A DNA stretch of 64,000 nt from Atherix ibis. Its lineage: Eukaryota; Arthropoda; Insecta; Diptera; Athericidae. Where the stretch lies: assembly GCA_958298945.1 (NCBI GenBank), contig OY282610.1, positions 36,897,667-36,961,666 on the forward strand. Direction: 5' to 3'. Made by a program: the position numbers and the translations under genes. Position 1 is the first letter of the stretch, and each line of letters begins with the position of its first letter. The notes under the pieces were generated by a model, which made no database searches, was not told the origin of the DNA, and saw only the letters and a list, made by a program, of their open reading frames with translations. Below, piece by piece: positions 46,560 through 59,500 of this stretch.

Positions 46560-47520
46560 GTTTGATGATTTGGTTCAAATTTATTCAAAAAAAAATCTGG
46601 TATAAAATAATTTTCGTATAATAAATTGATTTAGAATTATGTAAAAAATACAATCTAGTATAAAAGGTATTTTGTATCATGATCTGGTTTATAAGAATGC
46701 AAAAATGAACTGGTATAAAATAATTTTCGTATAATAAACTGGTTTAAAATTATGGAAAAATACAAATTGTTACATTGTAAAATGGATTTGGTATTATAAT
46801 TTGGTTTAGAATTATCCAGAAAATGTGGTATAAAATGGTTTTCGTTTCATTATTTGGTTCAAAATTATTTTTAAAAAAATCTGGTATAAAATAATTTTCG
46901 TATAATTACCTGATTTTGAATTATGTAAAAAATACAATCCAGTATAAAACGTATTTTGTATCATAATCTGGTTTATAAGAATGCAAGAATGAACTGGTAT
47001 AAAATATTGTAATTTTCGTATAATAAACTGGTTTAAAATTATGGAAAAATACAAATTGTTATATTGTAAAATGGATTTGGTATTATAATTTGGTTTAGAA
47101 TTATCCAGAAAATGTGGTATAAAATGGTTTTCGTTTCATTATTTGGTTCAAAATTATTCAAAAAAAATCTGGTATAAAATAATTTTCGCACGAGTATAAT
47201 AAACTGATTTCGAATTATATAAAAAAATACAATCCAGTATAAAACGTATTTTGTATCATAATCTGGTTTATAAGAATGCAAAAATGAACTGGTATAAAAC
47301 AATTTTCGTATAATAACGTGATTTCGAATTATGCAAAAACACAATCTGATATAAAAGTTATTTTGTATCATAATCTGGTTTATAAGCATGCAAAAATAAA
47401 CTGATATAAATGAGTTATCTATTAATATGCCAGCTTCAAACCATCGAATAATCATAAACTGGTATAAAATGGTTTTGGTATCATAATTGCGTTCAAAAAT
47501 CATTCAAAAAATTCAAGTGA
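46560..47520. repeat. GGTATAAAAT tandem array, block 1
   Basis: CTGGTATAAAAT..TTTTCGTAT and AATAAACTGGTTTAAAATTA recur every ~55-60 bp. The marker CTGGTTTATAAGAATGCAA returns at ~46684, 46967 and 47263, giving a higher-order period of ~283-296 bp. Ile/Phe-rich open frames on the minus strand are by-products. Confidence 0.85.
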
Positions 47521-49150
47521 ATAATTTTGAAATTCCCGCCATATTTAATGATGGACAAAGATCCTCACCAAAAGTATATTGTTGATGTGGGCGCCGATTA
47601 AACAGTGTGGGTGATAAAAATAGTCGAAAAACCACTCTCGTAAATTGATAGAAGTTTTAATTTTTTTCTTATTTTTTTTGTTGACATTAATAAAATATGC
47701 TTAATCTAATATGTCATAAGTTTGACATTGTCTACCAACTATGTTGGGATTTTTTTAATTTCTTTATTGGCAAAACTTATCCCATTTATTATGAAAAAAA
47801 AATCAAGAGTCATAATATTAAGAGGAAAATTGATGATATTATGTGTGGTCTTACATAAATTTGCTTCTTTTTAGGCCTATCAGACAGGACCAAAAATAAA
47901 CAATAATAAATAAAAAATTAAATAAAATAAAACAACAATTCGATTATGATTAATATTATTTATGTTATTATTTTGGTTGAGTTTGTTTTTAGTTTGTTCG
48001 AGTTCGCTACGGTTTGTTATGGCATATTTTCGATTTTAGTTTATGATGTTTACTTGACGTTCTGTCGATGTTGTTGTTGTTCTTCTTCTTTTCACCTTGT
48101 CTACCTTTTTACTGATTCATTATTTATTCAAAACTAACTCACCACAAGGTTATTTATGATTGATTCATGTGGTACGTATATAGTGGTGACACTCATTCAC
48201 AATAATAATGCCTAGTAACGCCTGGTACCGGTTGTCTCTGCTCTTCCTTGAGAAACTAAGTTTTATCTTTTTGGGCAAAAGTTTACCATTTTGAAGATGA
48301 ATAGGTTTAAATAAAAAAATTAACTACAACAAACATCAAAGAGACCAACAATTAAATAAGAAAATTAATATTAGTTAATGAACAATTTTCTTCTAAATAA
48401 TTACAAATGGTTTGGTTAAAAACTACTAAAACTCCAACTCTTATGCAATTCTGTCGATGGTCTTAACTTATTGCAATTTAATTTTTTTGTGTTTTTGCAA
48501 TTTTTGCATAACTTTTAAGTCTGTTAATCAATTTATATGAATCATATTTTTTGTGAGAAAAGTTTTTTTAATTTCCCATCTCCAAATCACATGAAATGAA
48601 GCCATTCTAGCAGTTTTCGTTAGAGTGCTATAAAATTATGTTCATGTACTAAACGGATTTGCAACACAACTGAAAATTATACCAGAAAATAAAAAAAGAA
48701 AAACAATACTAAAATGGGGGCTTGAATTTTTGTTGCTCTTTTACTTAAACAGTATTTAAAACCAGTTTAGATGATATAAATTTTTTTGTTGTTATTTTGT
48801 TTTTTTTTTTGTTTGTTGAAAATATGGTCTCAAAAGCGAATGAGGTACTTACTCATTTTGATGTATGATTAGTGTTTTTTTTTCTTTTATTACCAAAACC
48901 ACATTTATTTTATTTGTTGTCTATTACTTTTTCACATAAACGGGGATGGCATGGAGTATTTTTATGTTTTTGGCATGTAAAACTTAAAAAAGTATTTTTG
49001 GTCGAATTTGCGGTTGAATGTGGTCTAAACTTAAGGTAAATTTCTTTGAGAATATTATGTTAATGAATTTTTAGAGCACAAGTGATATTTGTTGAGGGTT
49101 GAAAAGCAGAAACACGGAGAGAGGAAACGAATTTTTTTTATACCACCGGA
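47521..49150. other. Gene-free stretch
   Basis: AT-rich unique DNA. The small open frame at 47946-48137 shows no motif. Confidence 0.5.
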
Positions 49151-49154
49151 AAAG

Positions 49155-49236
49155 TAGAATGTCAAGATGACAAGACTGCGGTTGGTTATTTTGTTTTAAA
49201 AATAACCAACCGCAGTCTTGTCATCTTTACATTCTA
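49155..49236. repeat. 82-nt near-perfect hairpin
   Basis: TAGAATGTCAAGATGACAAG... and ...CTTGTCATCTTTACATTCTA pair across ~38 bp with a single mismatch and a ~5-nt loop. The inner arms GACTGCGGTTGGTTATTTT are perfect. Confidence 0.95.
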
Positions 49237-49239
49237 TGT

Positions 49240-50830
49240 TTTAAAATAAAAATAATTTCGTGTAATAATCCAGCTTTAAATTATAATAGAAAAAAAACTC
49301 GTATAAAATGAATCTACCTACAATAGCACAAAATTTATAATAGAAAAAAAACTCGTATAAAATTAATCTAGTTTAAATTTATACAATTTTTAACAACTCG
49401 TATAAAATTTTATACGAGTTGTTAAAAATTGCTATAATGATTTGGTATAAAATGTTCTAAAATACAAAAAACTGGTTTAAAAAAGGGTTTTGGTCGAATA
49501 AGCTGGTTAAGAAAAATTATGGAAAAAAATACAAACTGGTAAGAAAATGGTTTTTGGTATAAATACGTTGAGTTCTATTTGAATTTTTCAATATGATATC
49601 AAAACCTGAGTTTGACAATATAAGTAAGACCTTCTTGAATCTCAGTTTCATTTTAAAATTAAGATCTCGTTAGGTTTATCTATAACTTAACAGGTAATAC
49701 ATTTTTAATAAGAAAATAATTAAATAAATTATTTAAAAACTGGTATAAATTGGTTTTCCGAATAATAAGCTGGTTTAAAATTATGCAAAAAATATAGACT
49801 GATATAAAATGATTTTTTTTTAATGTAATGCAATTCAAAATTATGCAAAACAAAATGTGGTATAAAATAATTTTTGGTATAAACACGTTTAGTTCTATTA
49901 GAATTTCTTACCACAATTGTAGGCATTAGTTTAATAATGCTAATAGGATCTTCTTGGACCTCAGTTTAATTTTATTGATGAGATTCGGTTCGAATCGTCT
50001 GCATTTAACACATGGTACAATTTTTACAAAAAAAAGTTATTTGTTAGCAATTGAAGCCTAAATAAATATCGCTTCATGGAGCACAAATCTGGTTCAAAAT
50101 TGTACAATGAAAAACTGATATAAATTGATTTTCGAATAATAAGCAGCTTTGAAATTATAAAAAGTCTTAGACTGGTATAAAATGGATGAAGCAATGAACT
50201 GGTCTAAAATGATTTTCGTATAATAAACTGGTTCAAAACGATAGAAAAATAAAAATTGTTATAAAATGGATTTGGTTCGGAATTATCCAGAAAATATGGT
50301 ATATTATGGTTTTCGTTTGATGATTTGATTCAAGATTCTACAAAAATAATTTGGTATAAAATAATTTTCATATAATAAGCTGATTTTGAATTATTTAAAA
50401 AAATGCAATCTAGTATTAAAGGTATTTTGTTACATGATCTGGCTTATAAGCATGCAAAAATAAGCTGGTATAAAATAGTTATCGAATAATAAGCCAGTTT
50501 CAAGCCTTGTAATAATCATAAACTGGTATAAAATGGTTTTGGTATCTTAATTGTGTTCAAAAATTATTTAAAAAAATATGGTATAAAGTCGTTTGTTATA
50601 TCATAATTTGGTTAAAATTTATACAAAAAACTGGTCTAAAATGTTTTTCTTTTATCATGAGTTAATTGAAAATTATCCAAAAAAAAATTCGGTATAAAAT
50701 TGTTTTCCTATAATAATTTGGCTTAAAATTTTGCAAAAAATACAAACTGGTATAAAATAGTTTTCATCTCATGAATATTATGCTAAAAAAAGAAGTAGAT
50801 TAAAATGATTTTTGTATAAGAATTTTAGAC
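49240..50830. repeat. GGTATAAAAT tandem array, block 2
   Basis: Same unit family as 46560-47520 (CTGGTATAAAATGGTTTT, TAATAAGCTGGTTTAAAATT), more diverged. It contains a 48-bp perfect palindrome at its start. Confidence 0.8.
49384..49431. repeat. 48-bp perfect palindrome
   Basis: CAATTTTTAACAACTCGTAT at the left and ATACGAGTTGTTAAAAATTG at the right are the outer parts of a palindrome without any spacer. The centre is AAAATTTT at 49404-49411. Confidence 0.95.
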
Positions 50831-53359
50831 CTAACTTTAACTAACATTAATAAAATGATTGAGTGAAAATATTAGTTTTGGGCTTATTTAATTATTTAGC
50901 AAATAATAACAAGAAAAACCTGAAACAAAATCTTATCATTCTTAAAAAAAAATACTAAAATAAAATACGAAATATTTTAAATCAACAATGCAGAAATTCA
51001 AAAAAAAAATTAAAATTGGCCTGCATTTGATATGATTTTAAATAAATTTCGGTTATTGAAAATTTCTTTGTAAAAATACATATTATTTTAAAAAAGATTA
51101 TCAAAAAAAATATTCAATTTGAGATCTGCAAAATTGTTGGATTAAATAATTCTTGGTAGAAATTGTTATTTGATTAAAAAGATTTTTAGTTTAATTTAGC
51201 ATTGAGTGGATTTTATAAAATAAAAAATCCCAGAAGCATAAAAAATGAAATTTTAATCATCGAAAAAATCTTAAAGTTTATATTTTGTAAGTCCAAAACT
51301 GCTCTGGTATAAACGTTCCTAAGGATAATATATATTCGGGGTTGATTTTTTTGCCTTTTTTTAAAAAAAAAAAAGAATTAAACATTTTTGGTTCTTACAA
51401 ATAAATACATTCCATTTATTTTTTTTTTTAATATAAAAAAAATACTTTATTTCATTTAATATTTATTATCAAAGTTATAAGAACAGTCCTTGTATAATAT
51501 TCTAGTTTCTTACTATAATCAAAAGCAATAAGGACACATATTAGTGTTTTTTTTAACTTATCTAAATGGAAAAATAGTTACAGTTTTAAAAGAAATAATT
51601 AATTTTATGTGTATTTACTAAAGTTTTAATTTTAAAATTTTTTATTTTTTTTTGGTATAAAACTATTTCAAAATTATACCAGAATCTTCAAAATTGTACC
51701 AGAAAATTTTTTTTTGTTTTCTCTTTAAATAATTGAAATTATCATTTATATTTTTATTGTGGAAATAAAAATGACAATTTACAGTTTATTTATAAGTTAG
51801 TTTTTTTGTTAGTAAAAGTAGTGCGAACACTTTTGTCATTTCTAACATTTTCCCTTAACGAAATGGTATTTTTGAATTAGTTTTTTTTTTTAATAGTAAA
51901 TAAAAATTCTCGTCTTGCAAATAGAAAATTCCATTTTGGTATAAAAACAATAAAATCGTTTGTTAGACGATTCGATGATCGCCTTAAAAACAGTTGAATT
52001 TTGAAAGAGGTTTTTATACCTGATACTTTGTACTGGGAAATTCCCAAAAAATATATCCCTCATAAGATTGTTATTGTTGACTTTTATGTCTCTATTATAA
52101 AATTATAGCAAATAATGAAATTTTGTAAATAATACAGAATATTTTCAGAATTATTGAATTTAAACAGAGTCGAAGTGTAACAATGATTATTTTATTAGTT
52201 TCCCATTTAACTTTTGCTCTCTCCATTCAAAGTCATATTTTTCTATGGCATTATTGTTTTCATAACTTATGGTGTGAAAATTCCAACAATAACAACAAAG
52301 TTACTAATATTAACCATTGACTAAGGTACGTCCCAATAGACCCTTAATTATGTTGAATAAGTAATCAAAAATGCTGGGAGAAATTTCAAAAGCCTAAAAA
52401 TATGTTCCTTAGTCCAATTTGGCTTTTATAGTTAATACTCATCATAGTATCATTAAGTGGACCAAGAGATACGTTCGTACAATGTACGTTAAAATTTATG
52501 CAAATTAAATGGCAACGACTTGTAGATAATCATCAAAAAAACTAACTCTATCAATCTATTCCTACGTAGATACGAGTATGTACACAATTTCAAGTTAAGA
52601 GTTGCTAGACAATTGGTAATATTAGACACTAACTGGGTACGTACTACATAGTCTTCCATTGTTGTACGCTTATTCTAAGACGGTTACGCGATTATGTAGG
52701 CTGTCAGGTATTTTTGTTTCTATGTGAACTGAACAAGATTCACAAAATGATTATTTGTTATTTTTTTCAGAAACAATAAAGAAAACTTAGTCAGTCATTT
52801 CAACAGTAAAGTTGGGAAAAATAAAACTTTTTCTATGTGCAAGCAGTGAATGTTTTTTTTTCAAAATATTTTTTTTATAAGCTAAAATAGTACGTGGAAA
52901 ATTCCAATTGCCAAATGATAAAAACTAAGTTGACTATTTGCGAAAATGTTAACTTTCTTGAAATATGAAAGATTAAAATTTTATTTGAAAACAAAAGGCA
53001 AGAAAGATCTTCAAAAAAATACAATTACAAGGTGTGGTTTAAGAACGATGACGCAATAATCTGGCAACAGTGCTTGTACGGTAGTCCTTCCTACTATAAA
53101 TTTTGACGATATATAAAATTTTTTACAATAATTTTAAAATCCGTCTAAGTATATAGAAAACCCCAACGAGCTTTTATAGTTCGTAACTAAAATTTTGCAT
53201 ACTAGTCTATATGGGGAACAATCCTTAATAAAAGCACAATATTTTTTGGTGGCATAAAGGACCTAAAGCATTTTTGGTGGGCTGAGAAGTTGTGGAAGAT
53301 GGTCTTGACTCAGGGTAATAAATGCCTTTCACGTCGAAAAATGACGAAAATGTGCAGCT
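50831..53359. other. AT-rich unique-looking stretch
   Basis: No coding signal, no transposon motif. Long poly-T/poly-A runs. A somewhat more complex part at 52300-52730 shows nothing recognisable. Confidence 0.5.
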
Positions 53360-54270
53360 TTTAAAGTACTTTTTTATGAAAAGTATTTCTTTTTATAAAA
53401 AGGACTTTCTTTTTTTTTTGAGAAAAAGACTTCTTTTTATAAAAGAGGCATTTTTTTGTAAGAAAAATTTCTTTTTAAAGAGTAGTTCTGGAAAGCATTA
53501 CTTTTGTAAATGTTTTTTTTGTGAAAGAAGATCGCCCTTTTTTTGGAAAAAGACTTCTTTTTATAAGAACGAATTCTTTTTAAAAGAAAGTTCTCGGACG
53601 GTTTTATATTATAAAAAGGACTTTCTTTTATAAGTGATTTTTTTAAATAAAAGTTCACCCTTTTTTGCAAAAGGACTTGTTTTTATATGGTAAAAAGAAC
53701 TACTTTTGTAAGAACTTTTTTTTTTGGAAAGTAGTTCTCGAAAGGCAATTAATTATTTTTTTATAAAGAAGATCACCCTTGTTTGGGGAAAAGGACTTCC
53801 TTTTATTAAAAAGGTCTCGAAAAGCATTTTTTTATAAAAAAGACTTCATTTTATTAATGATTTTTTTATAAAGAAGGCAATCTTTTTTGAGAAAAGGAGT
53901 TCTTTTCATGAACAATTTTTTTTATAAAGAAGATCGCCCTTTTTTCGTAAAGGACTTACTTTTATAAAAAAAGTTCTCTTTTTACAAAGAAGTCCTTAAA
54001 AGGATTCTTTTTATAAAAACGACTTCTTTCTATAAATGATTTTTTATTAAAAAGTCAGCTTTTTTTTGTTGAAAAAAGGACTTTTTTTATGAAAACGAAT
54101 TCTTTTTATAAAAAAGTTTTTTTTTTTTATAAAAAAAAAGTTTTTGAAAAGCTCCTTTTTATGACAAGGACTTCTTTTTATAAATTACTTTTTTTTTTAG
54201 TTTAAAAGGTCTTATTTTTATAAAAAAAAGTCCCTTTTCTTTAAAAAAGAAAAGCTTCTATTTTTGTAAA
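53360..54270. repeat. T-rich tandem array (AAAAGGACTTCTTTTTATAA type)
   Basis: GACTTCTTTTTATAA, GAAGATCGCCCTTTTTT and AAGTTCTCGAAAAG recur in the same order several times, at irregular spacing. The open frame at 53322-53633 is a repeat by-product. Confidence 0.8.
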
Positions 54271-54569
54271 AATAATTCCCGGACATTGCCGACACTTGGA
54301 TGCCCCATTATAATAACGCTCCCTTGAATAGGGCCATATCCACCAATGATTTTTTGTCAAAACTATTGTTTAAATACAGAAAGTATTGCTTAAAAAATAT
54401 TACTTGCAACTGCGAAGCCAGAAAATTGTCCAAAAGGTGTATTTTTTTGTACCACAAAATTACCTATTTTAAGACCCTACAAAATATTACCTTAGAAAAC
54501 CAATTTTTAAAAATTGCAATTATCTTAAAAGCAAATATTCATTAAATAAAAATTCAAAAAAGCAATATA

Positions 54570-55480
54570 ATTAATTGAGTAAAAAATTGACTTCATTTTA
54601 AGTCTTAATTTTTTGTTAGCTCAAAATCTGTATTTTTCTCTAATTTAAGGTCTGAATATTTTGTAATTTATGGTCTTAATTTTTCCATAGTTCAAAACCT
54701 TAATTTTGCTCTAATTTAAGTTCTGAATTTTTTGCTCATTTAAGGTCTTAATTTTTCGATAGTTCAAAATCTTAATTTTTTTCTAATTTAAGGTCTGAAT
54801 TTTTTGTTCATTTAAAGTTTTAATTTTTTGTTAGTTCAAAACCTGTATTTTTTCTAATTTAAGGTCTGAATTTTTTGCTCATTTAAAGTTTTAATTTTTT
54901 GTTAGTTCAAAACCTGTATTTTTTTTCTAATTTAAGGTCGAAATTTTTTGTTTATTTAGGTGTTAATTTTTCGAAAGTTAAAAATCTTAATTTTGCTCTA
55001 ATTTAAGGTCTGAATTATTTGAAATTAAAGGTCTTAATTTTTTGTTAGTTTAAAAACTGTATTTTTTTCTAATTTAAGGTTTGAATTTTTTGTTCATTTA
55101 AGGTTTAAATTTTTTGTTAGTTAAAAATCTGTATTTTTCTCCAATTTAAGGTCTGAATTTTTTGCTCATTTAAGGTCTTAATTTTTCGAAAGTTCAAAAT
55201 CTTAATTTTTTTCTAATTTAAGGTCTGAATAGTTTGTAATTCATGGTCTTAATTTTTCCATAGTTCAAAATCTTAGTTTTTCTCTAATTAAAGGTCTGAA
55301 TTTTTTGTTAATTTAAGGTCTTAATTTTTCGATAGTTCAAAATCTTAATATTTTTCTAATTTAAGGTCTTAATTTTTTGTTAGTTCAAAATCTGTATTTT
55401 TCTCTAATTTAAGGTCTGAATTTTTTGTTCATTTAAGGTCTTAATTTTCCAATATTTCAAAATCTTAATTTTTATAAATT
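54570..55480. repeat. ~72-bp satellite, block 1
   Basis: The units consist of AATTTAAGGTCTGAATTTTT, then CATTTAAGGTCTTAATTTTT, then AGTTCAAAATCTGTATTTTT. Confidence 0.9.
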
Positions 55481-56699
55481 GCAATTCTTTTAAAAGCAAA
55501 CATGAATTAAATACAAATTTTAAAAATATAATAATACAATTAATTGAGTAAAAAATTGACTTGATTTTATTAGAACAGAAAATGTGCATATTTCTCCAAT
55601 ATGAACGGCAAAAGTAAAAAAATCGTCCTTTCAATTTAAGTGCAAACTTTTTTTAAATTTTTGAATAAATTTTTAGTTTTTTGTCAAAATATTTTTGTGA
55701 ATTTTACTTCTCCAGAAGTTCCTCCAATCAAATTGAATGGAATATAAAATTCCACTTATTCCAGTTGTCATACGAGTACACAACAATTACTGGAATTGAG
55801 GTCAACATTTGAGCACAGCTTCCCAATCCGTTATGTGGATTTTCATCACCGTTGAATATTATTGAAAATTATCAAAAACACAAACAAACAAACATTACCA
55901 CTATCAGTGCACAAATACACGCACAAATTTCAATTTGTTTGATTTTTCTTATTGTGTTCGTAGCTGGGGTTTAACCAACACCAAAAATGGGCCGAAGAGC
56001 TCCAATTTTCTAAGTTGAATTTTTCAATACATTTACCAGCCATCATTTACGATAGAATACATGTTACACATACGCACGAATAAACACACATACTATCCAT
56101 ATATGGACGGATGGTCGTGTGTGTGTTGTATGCACGGATGCATCGCATATACTCTGGAGCACATTCAACTTGATTCTATGTTGAATGGCGCAGTAAACTT
56201 GTTTTGCTGCTCCCAAGATGCAAAATACGCTTGGCTAAGAAAGACCCCACACAGAAGACCCAGAACAGATTGTATAATCAAAGCTTTGGCGAAGCCTTGG
56301 CCACAAAGAGGCGTAGGGAAAAGGGTGAATACAGCAGGAAGTGTAGGTCTTAGGCTGCAAGTAGGGTCTCTGGACTGCGCCATTGCTGATCCACAACACA
56401 TTTTCTATTACAATTGTTCGCATTTGAATTAAAACATTTTCGTTTAGCGTGGAATACTTAAAAACTGAACTAGTTTTTTTTTCTTCTTTAATTTTTTTTT
56501 CTTGTAATTAAAATATTTATTTTTGAGATTAGATTTGAATTGTGCTACTTATCGTTAAGTCTGGATTTAAATAGTTTTCTTAAAGGCATTTTCTTTTTAA
56601 TAAAAAAAAATTTCATGGAAATTATCTGAAAAAAACGGTATCAATTTTTAGTGTGTAATGTTTTTAGACTTTGACTAAATAAAATAATTTTTCATATGA
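55481..56699. other. Gene-free stretch with a GC-richer island (56090-56430)
   Basis: The island has open frames on both strands (123 codons at 56061-56432 and 78 codons opposite), but no motif, splice context or transposon signature that I recognise. It could be a promoter/first-exon region or an old insertion. Confidence 0.4.
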
Positions 56700-57290
56700 C
56701 CTGTTTTTTTCTAATTTTAAGGTCTTAATTTTTTGTTCATTTAAGGGCTTAATTTTTTGTTAATTCAAAAACTGCATTTTTCTCTAATTTAAGGTCCGAT
56801 TTTATTGGTAATTTAAGTTCTTAACTATTCGTTAGTTTAAAATCTGTATTTTTACCTAATTTAAGGTCTGAATTTTTTGTAATTTAAGGTCTTAATTCTT
56901 TGTTAGTTCAAAAACTGCATTTTTCTCTTATTTAAGGACTGAATTTTTTGTTAATTTAAGGTCTTAATCTTTTCGATAGTTCAAAATCTAAATTTTTCTC
57001 TAATTTAAGGTCAGATTTTTTTTGTTAATTTAAGGTCTTAATTTTTCGATAGTTTAAAATCTGCAATTTTTCTAATTTAGGGTCTGAATTTTTTATTCAT
57101 TTAAGGTCTTAATTTATTGTTAGTTCAAAAACTGTATTTTTCTCTAATTTAAGGTCTGAATTTTTTGTTATTTTAAGGTCTTAATTTTTCGTTAGTTAAA
57201 AATCTGCATTTTTCTTTAATTTAGGTCTAAATATTTTGTCCATTTAAGGTCTTAACTATTCGTAAGTTCGAAATCTTAATGGAAGATAAA
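56700..57290. repeat. ~72-bp satellite, block 2
   Basis: Same AAGGTCTGAATTTTTTG / AAGGTCTTAATTTTTCG / TTCAAAATCTG units as block 1. Confidence 0.9.
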
Positions 57291-58160
57291 TTTTATTGCA
57301 GTACAACAAATCTCTATTTATAGTTTTATTGCAGTTTTATTGTAGTTTTATTGCAAATTATTGAATTTTTACTTTATTGCAGTTTTATTATTGAGTTTTT
57401 TTCATTTGTTTATAGCAGTTTTGTTGTAAGCTTTTGGCCATTCCATAACATTTTTATTTTAGATTTATTGCAATATTGTGGCATTTTATTTAAGATTTAG
57501 TTATAGTGTAGTTCATTAGCAGTATTTTATAGCAGTTTTTTTAATTTGTTTATAGCAGTCTTATTGTGAGTTCTTGCATGTCTCATTATTGCAGTCTTTT
57601 TATAATCAATTGACATTTTTGTGGCAGTCTTATTGGAATTAATTGAATTTTTCATGTTATTGCAGTTTTATAGCAGTTTTATTGTACTTTTATTGTAAGT
57701 TTTTGGCCACTTTTCTTTAAGATATTATAATAGAATTATTACAATATTATTGTAATTAATTGAAGTTTTATTATTGCAGTTTTATTGTAGGTTTATAGCA
57801 GTTGTCATAACAAATGATAACAGTTCAATTAGAGTATTATGTTTAAATTGACTGAAGTTTCATATTATTCTATTTTTTTTCTTAGCAGCTTCATTATAGC
57901 ATTATTGTTAATTCAATTTTATTGCAAGTTCTTAGCAATTTTATTACAGTATTTTAAAAGTTTTTTTAACAGTTCTATGTCAAATTGGTTGAAATTTCAT
58001 TTAATTATAGTTTTATAGTAAGTTTTTTTTTAAGTTTTCTATTTTAGATATAGTGCAATTGATTAAAGTTTTAGTTTAATTATATTTTTACAGTTAATTG
58101 ATTGAAATTTTATAGCAGTTTTATCACAATTTTATACAATAAATATTTTTGATTTTCAAA
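57291..58160. repeat. TTTTATTGCAGTTTTATTG low-complexity array
   Basis: TTATTGCAGTTTTAT, TTATAGCAGTTTTAT and GTAAGTTTTTGGCCA recur at short irregular intervals. No coding content. Confidence 0.75.
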
Positions 58161-58165
58161 TGTTA

Positions 58166-59340
58166 GGGTAGTCTTAAAAGTACCAAACCTGACGTATAAA
58201 TAGCGGCTGTTGTTTGAAAAAAATTACTATGGTCGAAAGTACCAATCTCGTAAAACTTAAGTTTAAGGTTTGATGACGATACATTGTTTGGTATTTGTTT
58301 GATAGCATTTAATAGTGAACGCTTTCAGTGAATTTGTACGCATGCAAAAAATTGGTGATTGTTATGTGGCACAAGTATAATAATTTCATTTGAAAGGTCT
58401 CAGCCGAGCTAGACTCTACTCTGGGGAAGTCTGCCACGTCGTTTATAATAATAAAATTTTGAGTGGCAGCGTTTAAACGAACATCGCAGAAATGTTTGCC
58501 AAAACGAACATCGCAGAAATGATGTATTGGTTGACCGTCGAGTTAAAGTGCGAAAGGTAACCGATCTGGTAAACATTCCAAAAATTCCATATTGGCTGAA
58601 AATTTGAACATGAGAAAGCTATGCTCAAGATGGCTGTCGCGTTTGCTCACAATGGAACATAAACAACGTTGTTGAGGATGTTTCAATCAAGTTTTTGGGG
58701 ATATTTTGCAGCAATTTAGCCGAGTTTTTTCTTCGATCTATAATTATAGATGAAACATGGTTCCAGTACTTCATACTTGAGTATGGTAAAAACCATGGGC
58801 TAAAATGGGAGAATCGACTTTAAAGTAGGCGAAAACAGTTCTACCTACTGGCAAGGTCACGGTGTCAGTTTTTTTGGGATGCGCGTATGATAATTTTCAA
58901 AAAGGAAGAACAATCAACGGCAAGTATTATGCTAACCTATTGCTGCGTTTGAGTACTGAAATCAATTTAAACTGCCCGCATTTGGCCAAAATCAATGAGT
59001 TAAAGTTTGGATTGCTTCTTCTTGCAGCGTATTGCCCAGATTTAGCCCAAACTTGAAAAAATGGCTCGGTAGGAAGAGATTTACCAACAACGAAGAGTTG
59101 GAGTCTGTGGTTAATGGCTATTTTGAGCAGTCCGACGGTTCTTACTACAAACCAAAGCTATTGAATATCGTTAGAAAAAGTGATCTGTTTGACGGTTCTT
59201 ACTTAATATCAAAGCTATGGAACATCGTTGGGAAAGGTGTATCGACCTAAAAGGAGGCTATATTGAGAAATAAAGAAAATTTTTCTCAAATATTTTATGT
59301 TTTCTTTGTTAGGCCGGGTATTTCTGGAACTACCCTCGTA
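58166..59340 (+). mobile_element. Irritans-like mariner, inactive
   Basis: The left end GGGTAGTCTTAAAAGTACCA, preceded by TA (58164-58165), is inverted relative to the right end GGGTATTTCTGGAACTACCC (59316-59335), the usual ~30-bp mariner TIR. Plus-strand pieces: IIDETWFQYFILEYGKNHG (first Asp region, 58745-58805), a FFWDARMIIF-like block (58870-58900), KGRTINGKYYANLLLRLSTE (58900-58960) and PHLAKIN. The HDNAPAH block is deleted. A YCPDLAQT remnant (third Asp region) lies near 59030, then LKKWLGRKRFTNNEELESVV, KAMEHRWERCIDLKGGYIEK (59210-59265). Stops and frameshifts are present; a GACGGTTCTTAC segment is duplicated inside. Confidence 0.85.
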
Positions 59341-59369
59341 GTATTGCGGAATTTGTTGTGTAGGGTTCT

Positions 59370-59500
59370 TTAAGTCGACGGTTCTTACTTCAAGCTATTG
59401 AACATCCTATGTTAAGAACTACATAGTGTATATTTTCTTCCAATTTTTTATAGTTTTTATCTTCATTAGGTCAGATACTTCTCAGACTACCATCGTAAAT
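59370..59500 (+). mobile_element. Second 3' end of the irritans-like mariner
   Basis: GTCGACGGTTCTTACTTCAA and TTGAACATC, then ATTAGGTCAGATACTTCTCA and GACTACCATCGTA, repeat the tail and right TIR of the preceding element in the same orientation. This is a tandem duplication of the 3' end or a second insertion fragment. Confidence 0.75.

Noticed and set aside
53322..53633. 103-codon Phe/Lys-rich open frame
   Set aside because: Lies almost wholly inside a T-rich tandem array; composition follows the repeat unit.
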